From NCBI GenBank assembly GCA_945865935.1, contig CAMBFI010000001.1, positions 186,001 through 250,000 of the forward strand: 64,000 bases of DNA, read 5' to 3'. This stretch comes from Bordetella parapertussis. GTDB taxonomy: Bacteria > Pseudomonadota > Gammaproteobacteria > Burkholderiales > Burkholderiaceae_B. The first letter of the stretch is position 1. Each line of letters opens with the position of its first letter. This document shows, piece by piece, positions 60,422-64,000 of this stretch. Under the pieces are notes generated by a model. That model searched no databases. It saw only the letters and a list, made by a program, of their open reading frames with translations, and was not told where the DNA came from. The translations under genes were made by a program, and so were the position numbers.

Positions 60422-62332
60422 TTATTTGTAGAGAACACCAGGTAACCACAGCCCAATTGCTGGGAACATGTAAAGCAAGAATATCGCGAAGATCTGTATG
60501 CCCATGAAGGGCATCATGCCAAGGAAAATTTGGTTCAAGGTGACATGTGGCGGTGATACCCCTTTCAGGTAAAACGCGGCCATTGCGACAGGCGGGGAGA
60601 GGAAGGCCGTCTGCAGATTCAGTGCGACCAATAATCCAAAAAACAAGGGATCAATGCCGAACTGAGAAAGCAAAGGCACAAAGATAGGCATGAAGATCAC
60701 GATAATCTCGGTCCATTCGAGCGGCCAGCCGAGCAAGAAAATCAAAATCTGCGCTAGCAGCATGAACTCCACAGGAGTCAGTCCAAGCGATAGCACCCAT
60801 TTCTCAATGACTTGCTGACCACCCAACAAGGCAAAGGCCGCGGAAAAAATAGACGACCCTACGAATAGCCAGCAGACCATTGCACTTGTTTTTGCTGTGA
60901 GAAACACGGAGTCCTTAATCACAGGAAACGTAAGCCGCCGATATGCTAAAGCGAGCAGTGCACCACCGAGCGCTCCCATTGCAGCGGCTTCGCTAGGCGT
61001 GGCTAAGCCAAATCCAATAGACCCCAGAACGGCAGCGATCAGGACGGTTAAGGGGAAGAAGGATTGTGCGAGTAGACGAAATATCTCTAACCTGGCCCAC
61101 GTGAGGGTCACATAAAAAATCGCCATGATGAGTGCTGCGATGCCGACATATATCCAAAATCCCGTCGGTGCAGTGACGCGATCGGGTTGTGTGGGAGGTG
61201 TGTTTGCGACGGCTTCTGCTGCGGGTGCAGAGGTTATCGCCGTTTTCTTGGCCTCAGCGCCTAAAGGTTCAGGAGCCGATTCCGACGGTGGTTCAGCGAG
61301 CCCGCCCGAGTCTGCGTTGGTGTTGTTCGATAAGCGTAACTCTGCGGGTATGTCGTATACAACCTCTGGCGTCGTGACGACGCGATAAATGATCAGCGTG
61401 AGAAGCACTGTGACGAGCAGGGGCAGCATGACCAGTAAAACATTACGATTCATGTACTGACGTGAGACAGCCGGATCCCGATTGCTCTTGAAGAAATTAG
61501 AAAGCAAGCCCGTGGCAGCTAATTTGAATCCTTGAGACTCAAGAGCCTGTGAGCCAGCGGGTAAGGGAATGAGTCGATCTTTTTCAGGCAGCGGCGGCGC
61601 CATGTCGGGCCAGATCTTAGCCACAATCATGACGTAGATGGCATAGAGTAAAGCTAAGCCGACACCAGGAATCAGTGCGCCAGCATAAAGCTGTACAACG
61701 GATGTGCCAGTCGTTGCACCGTACACGATCAACAGTACAGAAGGCGGTATCAAGATTCCTAGACAACCACCCGCGGTAATGACGCCTGCAGTCAGTCGAA
61801 CGCTATAGCCTGCCTTGAGCATCGTTGGCATGGCGAGCAAGCCCATCAGTGTGACCACTGCCCCGACAATGCCCGTTGCGGTAGCAAAAATAGCGCAGGT
61901 GGCGAGCGTTGCAATGGCAAGTGAACCCGGCAGTCTGGCTAGGGCTAGGTGTAGCGATTGAAAGAGTTTTTCAATGAGGTTCGCACGCTCAACCAAGTAC
62001 CCCATGAAAACGAATAAAGGGATCGAAATCAAGGCGTCGTTATTCATCGTGGCATAGGTCCGCTGCACCATTAGGCTGAGCGTTTGACCGATCGCACGGC
62101 CGGCGAAGTCTGGTGCCTGCATGAAGTACGCAAAGAAGGTAAAGATCACCCCCATCCCCATCAGCGTGAATGCTGTCGGAAAACCGAGCATGATCATGAC
62201 CACAATCAGCGCGAGCATGATGAGTCCGATATGACCCGTCGTCAATGTGCCCCATGGTGTTAAGAAGGCGATCATCGCGATAACAATGCCTATACAACCA
62301 AAGCCGAACCATATCGCCTTGGGTAGTTTCAT
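60422..62332 (-). CDS. TRAP transporter large subunit with long internal insertion (DctM type)
   Basis: A 636-residue protein, about 200 longer than the usual DctM. The N-terminal half has GYLVERANLIEKLFQSLHLALARLPGSLAIATLATCAIFATATGIVGAVVTLMG. The C-terminal half has LATPSEAAAMGALGG and FLSPPVAMAAFYLKGV. Between them (about residues 250-430, nt 61050-61590) lies an insertion with two extra helices and a Pro/Ala/Glu-rich linker. Its upstream partner is the DctQ gene, overlapping by 4 nt. It belongs to the DctM subgroup of 2-oxo-acid and mannitol/chloroaromatic-type TRAP transporters, but the ligand is unknown. Confidence 0.86.
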   Translation of the reverse strand: MKLPKAIWFGFGCIGIVIAMIAFLTPWGTLTTGHIGLIMLALIVVMIMLGFPTAFTLMGMGVIFTFFAYFMQAPDFAGRAIGQTLSLMVQRTYATMNNDALISIPLFVFMGYLVERANLIEKLFQSLHLALARLPGSLAIATLATCAIFATATGIVGAVVTLMGLLAMPTMLKAGYSVRLTAGVITAGGCLGILIPPSVLLIVYGATTGTSVVQLYAGALIPGVGLALLYAIYVMIVAKIWPDMAPPLPEKDRLIPLPAGSQALESQGFKLAATGLLSNFFKSNRDPAVSRQYMNRNVLLVMLPLLVTVLLTLIIYRVVTTPEVVYDIPAELRLSNNTNADSGGLAEPPSESAPEPLGAEAKKTAITSAPAAEAVANTPPTQPDRVTAPTGFWIYVGIAALIMAIFYVTLTWARLEIFRLLAQSFFPLTVLIAAVLGSIGFGLATPSEAAAMGALGGALLALAYRRLTFPVIKDSVFLTAKTSAMVCWLFVGSSIFSAAFALLGGQQVIEKWVLSLGLTPVEFMLLAQILIFLLGWPLEWTEIIVIFMPIFVPLLSQFGIDPLFFGLLVALNLQTAFLSPPVAMAAFYLKGVSPPHVTLNQIFLGMMPFMGIQIFAIFLLYMFPAIGLWLPGVLYK

Positions 62333-62952
62333 TTTTGCTGCTCCTGGGCCACAACATAGCGATCTGCCCGCGCGATATCTGCGTCTTTGACGTTAACCAT
62401 TTCTTTTAGTTTTTCAACGTCAACCTCTTGAACATCTGCCTCGCGCTCTGGCCACTCGCCTGAGCGGATGCACATGACGCAACGAGCGATTTCAGCGAAG
62501 CCTTGGATAAGAAGAAAGAATCCAGCGATCGGGATGAAAGCTTTAAAAGGATAAACCGGCGGGCCATCTGCCATGAGCGAGGAATGCTCATTAATGGCGA
62601 TCGACTCGGCCGCGTAGGTCCAGCCAGCCCACACCATGGCCGAAACGCCCGGGATGAAAAATAATATGTACAGCACCAGGTCAAGACTGGCTTGGGCGCG
62701 GGGAGGCAAAAAGCCATACAGAATATCGCCGCGCACGTGCCCATTTTTTGCAAGCGTATAGGCGCCCGCCATCATGAACATGATGCCGTAATACATTAAT
62801 TGCATATCAAACGCCCAGGCGCTGGGACGATTAAACAAGTAACGCGCGAAGACCTCCCACGATACATGCAGCGTCAGGGCGACAATGAGCCACGCAAAGG
62901 CTTTGCCGACAAAGGTTGAGGTTGCGTCGATGCGCCAGAGCCATTTGTTCAT
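62329..62952 (-). CDS. TRAP transporter small membrane subunit (DctQ type)
   Basis: A 207-residue protein with four helices. The segment ARYLFNRPSAWAFDMQLMYYGIMFMMAGAYTLAKNGHVRGDILYGFLPPRAQA is typical. A charged C-terminal tail of about 45 residues follows the last helix. It lies after the receptor gene and a hairpin, and overlaps the large-subunit gene by 4 nt. Confidence 0.88.
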   Translation of the reverse strand: MNKWLWRIDATSTFVGKAFAWLIVALTLHVSWEVFARYLFNRPSAWAFDMQLMYYGIMFMMAGAYTLAKNGHVRGDILYGFLPPRAQASLDLVLYILFFIPGVSAMVWAGWTYAAESIAINEHSSLMADGPPVYPFKAFIPIAGFFLLIQGFAEIARCVMCIRSGEWPEREADVQEVDVEKLKEMVNVKDADIARADRYVVAQEQQK

Positions 62953-63000
62953 AATAATTACCTACAGTGGTCTAGAGCGGTTCATGCCGCTTATGAAAAT

Positions 63001-63040
63001 CGGGTGGCTACTTCATCTAAAGTAGCCACCCGAGTTTTTG
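63001..63040. terminator. Intra-operon hairpin between TRAP receptor and membrane subunits
   Basis: A 13-bp perfect stem, CGGGTGGCTACTT (63001-63013) with AAGTAGCCACCCG (63020-63032), has a 6-nt loop. T runs flank both sides (ATTTTC on the minus strand, GTTTTTG on the plus). On the minus strand it follows the receptor gene and precedes dctQ, so it may partly stop transcription or protect the receptor mRNA. Confidence 0.78.
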
Positions 63041-63057
63041 CTACAGAAGCAAGCTGA

Positions 63058-64000
63058 TTAGCCTGCTTTTTTGGGCGTGAAATAATGGTTGTAGGCCATG
63101 CGGAAATTGACGTTTGTGTCGCCAGCCCAGCGTCCTGCTCGCTCGGCAAACGCCTTTTGCGAATCAAGCACTTTCTTGAATAATGGGTTGTCAGCTGAAC
63201 GCTTCGCGATCATCTCGTCCCAGATTTGCAATTGACGCTGCAAAATTGCATCCGGTGTTTTGTAGAACTTAACGTTACGATCTTTTTGCAGTTTTCCATA
63301 GTCGGTCGAGTAACGATCGATTGCTTTCCACGACATGTCGGCGCTAGCTGCTTGCGAGGCAATCGCCAACACGCTCTTGAGGTGCTTGGGCAGACTATCG
63401 TATTTCGCCTTGTTGAACACAATTTCAAATTGCTCGGCGCTTTGGTGAAAGCTCTGCAGCATGCACACCTTGGATACATCGGAAAAGCCTAGCAGTAGAT
63501 CAGACGAGGCATTGTTAAATTCGGCACCGTCCAAGAGACCCTTGTCCATGGCAGGAACGATTTCCCCGCCTGGAAGGGCGTTAACTGCAGCGCCCATGGC
63601 GGTGTACATGTCAATCGCAAGTCCGACAGTGCGGAACTTCACGCCTTTCATTTCCTCAACCTTGGTGATCGGCTTCTTGAACCAACCAAAAGGCTGAGTA
63701 GGCATCGGACCGTAGACGAGAGAGACAACGTTGACACCCATTGCTTTTTGAATTTCGGTGAGCAGCGCCTTGCCACCACCATATTCGTGCCAAGCCAAAA
63801 GCATGTTCGCGTCCATACCGAAGGAAGGACCCGAGCCCCAGAGCGCAACGGCAGTGTTCTTGCCGTACCAGTAGGCCAACACGCCATGACCACCGTCGAG
63901 TGTTCCGGCAGAGACAGCATCTAACAGGTCAAAAGGCTTTACAACGGCACCTGCAGGGAGAACGTCGATCTTCAGTTGACCGTCAGCCATTTCATTGACT
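63058..64000 (-). CDS. TRAP transporter periplasmic receptor (DctP type), 5' end outside window
   Basis: The frame is open to the right edge, so the N-terminus and signal peptide are missing; about 313 residues remain. Features are GGHGVLAYWYGKNTAVALWGSGPSFGMD, the Arg-containing MKGVKFRTVGLAIDMYTAMGAAVNALPGGEIVPAM and LDGAEFNNASSDLLLGF. These place it in the TakP-like group that binds 2-oxo acids and related carboxylates. It is the first gene of the TRAP operon transcribed leftward to the enoyl-CoA hydratase. Confidence 0.88.
   Translation of the reverse strand, partial: VNEMADGQLKIDVLPAGAVVKPFDLLDAVSAGTLDGGHGVLAYWYGKNTAVALWGSGPSFGMDANMLLAWHEYGGGKALLTEIQKAMGVNVVSLVYGPMPTQPFGWFKKPITKVEEMKGVKFRTVGLAIDMYTAMGAAVNALPGGEIVPAMDKGLLDGAEFNNASSDLLLGFSDVSKVCMLQSFHQSAEQFEIVFNKAKYDSLPKHLKSVLAIASQAASADMSWKAIDRYSTDYGKLQKDRNVKFYKTPDAILQRQLQIWDEMIAKRSADNPLFKKVLDSQKAFAERAGRWAGDTNVNFRMAYNHYFTPKKAG

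Overview
The window looks like a contiguous stretch of chromosome from a Gram-negative betaproteobacterium, most likely Burkholderiales (Alcaligenaceae-like). The basis is inference from gene content: two solitary TctC/Bug-type tricarboxylate receptors, two TRAP transporters, a polyamine-type ABC transporter, Tat and lipoprotein signals, PhoU-PhoB-PhoR, and roughly even GC content. I see no rRNA, tRNA, CRISPR array, insertion sequence, integrase or phage gene. Both ends cut through genes: a cyclic-peptide-type ABC exporter at the left, a TRAP solute receptor at the right.

Region 1 (1-12.2 kb) looks like the edge of a natural-product locus. It has the end of a PvdE/SyrD-type exporter, a band-7 protein, small secreted or lipoprotein genes and a type II thioesterase. 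These are followed by an unusual five-gene unit: solute-binding protein, methyltransferase, solute-binding/permease fusion, second permease and ATP-grasp ligase. It contains no ABC ATPase. Region 2 (12.2-20.5 kb) holds a GMC oxidoreductase, a K+ channel-like protein and a MerR/LitR-like regulator. The regulator is divergent from an Rrf2-like gene, a TIGR03643 gene and a 2OG-Fe dioxygenase gene, across a promoter with 11-bp-spaced repeats. A secreted protein of unknown role, a Bug receptor and a DUF4239-like membrane protein follow.

Region 3 (20.5-40.9 kb) is the most coherent part and reads as a phosphorus-scarcity island. It starts with an MGDG-synthase-like glycosyltransferase. A phosphonate uptake and breakdown operon follows: phnC, phnD, phnE, Fe-alcohol dehydrogenase, FAD oxidoreductase, phnX and a PhnZ-like HD oxygenase. 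Next come a PlcP-like phospholipase C plus GT4 glycosyltransferase pair and an Mpo1-like membrane protein. Then come a membrane-anchored class III aminotransferase, phosphatidylserine decarboxylase, LplT and the ornithine-lipid acyltransferase OlsB. The island ends with a PhoX phosphatase and phoU-phoB-phoR. Several promoters carry 7-4-7 Pho-box-like repeats; the one before phoX is a perfect repeat. The inferred theme is replacement of phospholipids by glyco- and amino-lipids while phosphate is scavenged from phosphonates and phosphoesters. The aminotransferase/decarboxylase/LplT set is the best candidate here for undescribed lipid chemistry.

Region 4 (40.9-64 kb) has a second lipoprotein paralogous to the one at 3.5 kb, with an orphan CbiM-like permease. 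A polyamine-type ABC transporter operon interleaved with two amidohydrolases and a CobW GTPase follows. The rest is an MFS exporter, an M20 hydrolase, an aspartoacylase-like enzyme with a Bug receptor, and two TRAP transporters separated by an enoyl-CoA hydratase. This is catabolic and uptake capacity for organic acids and amides.
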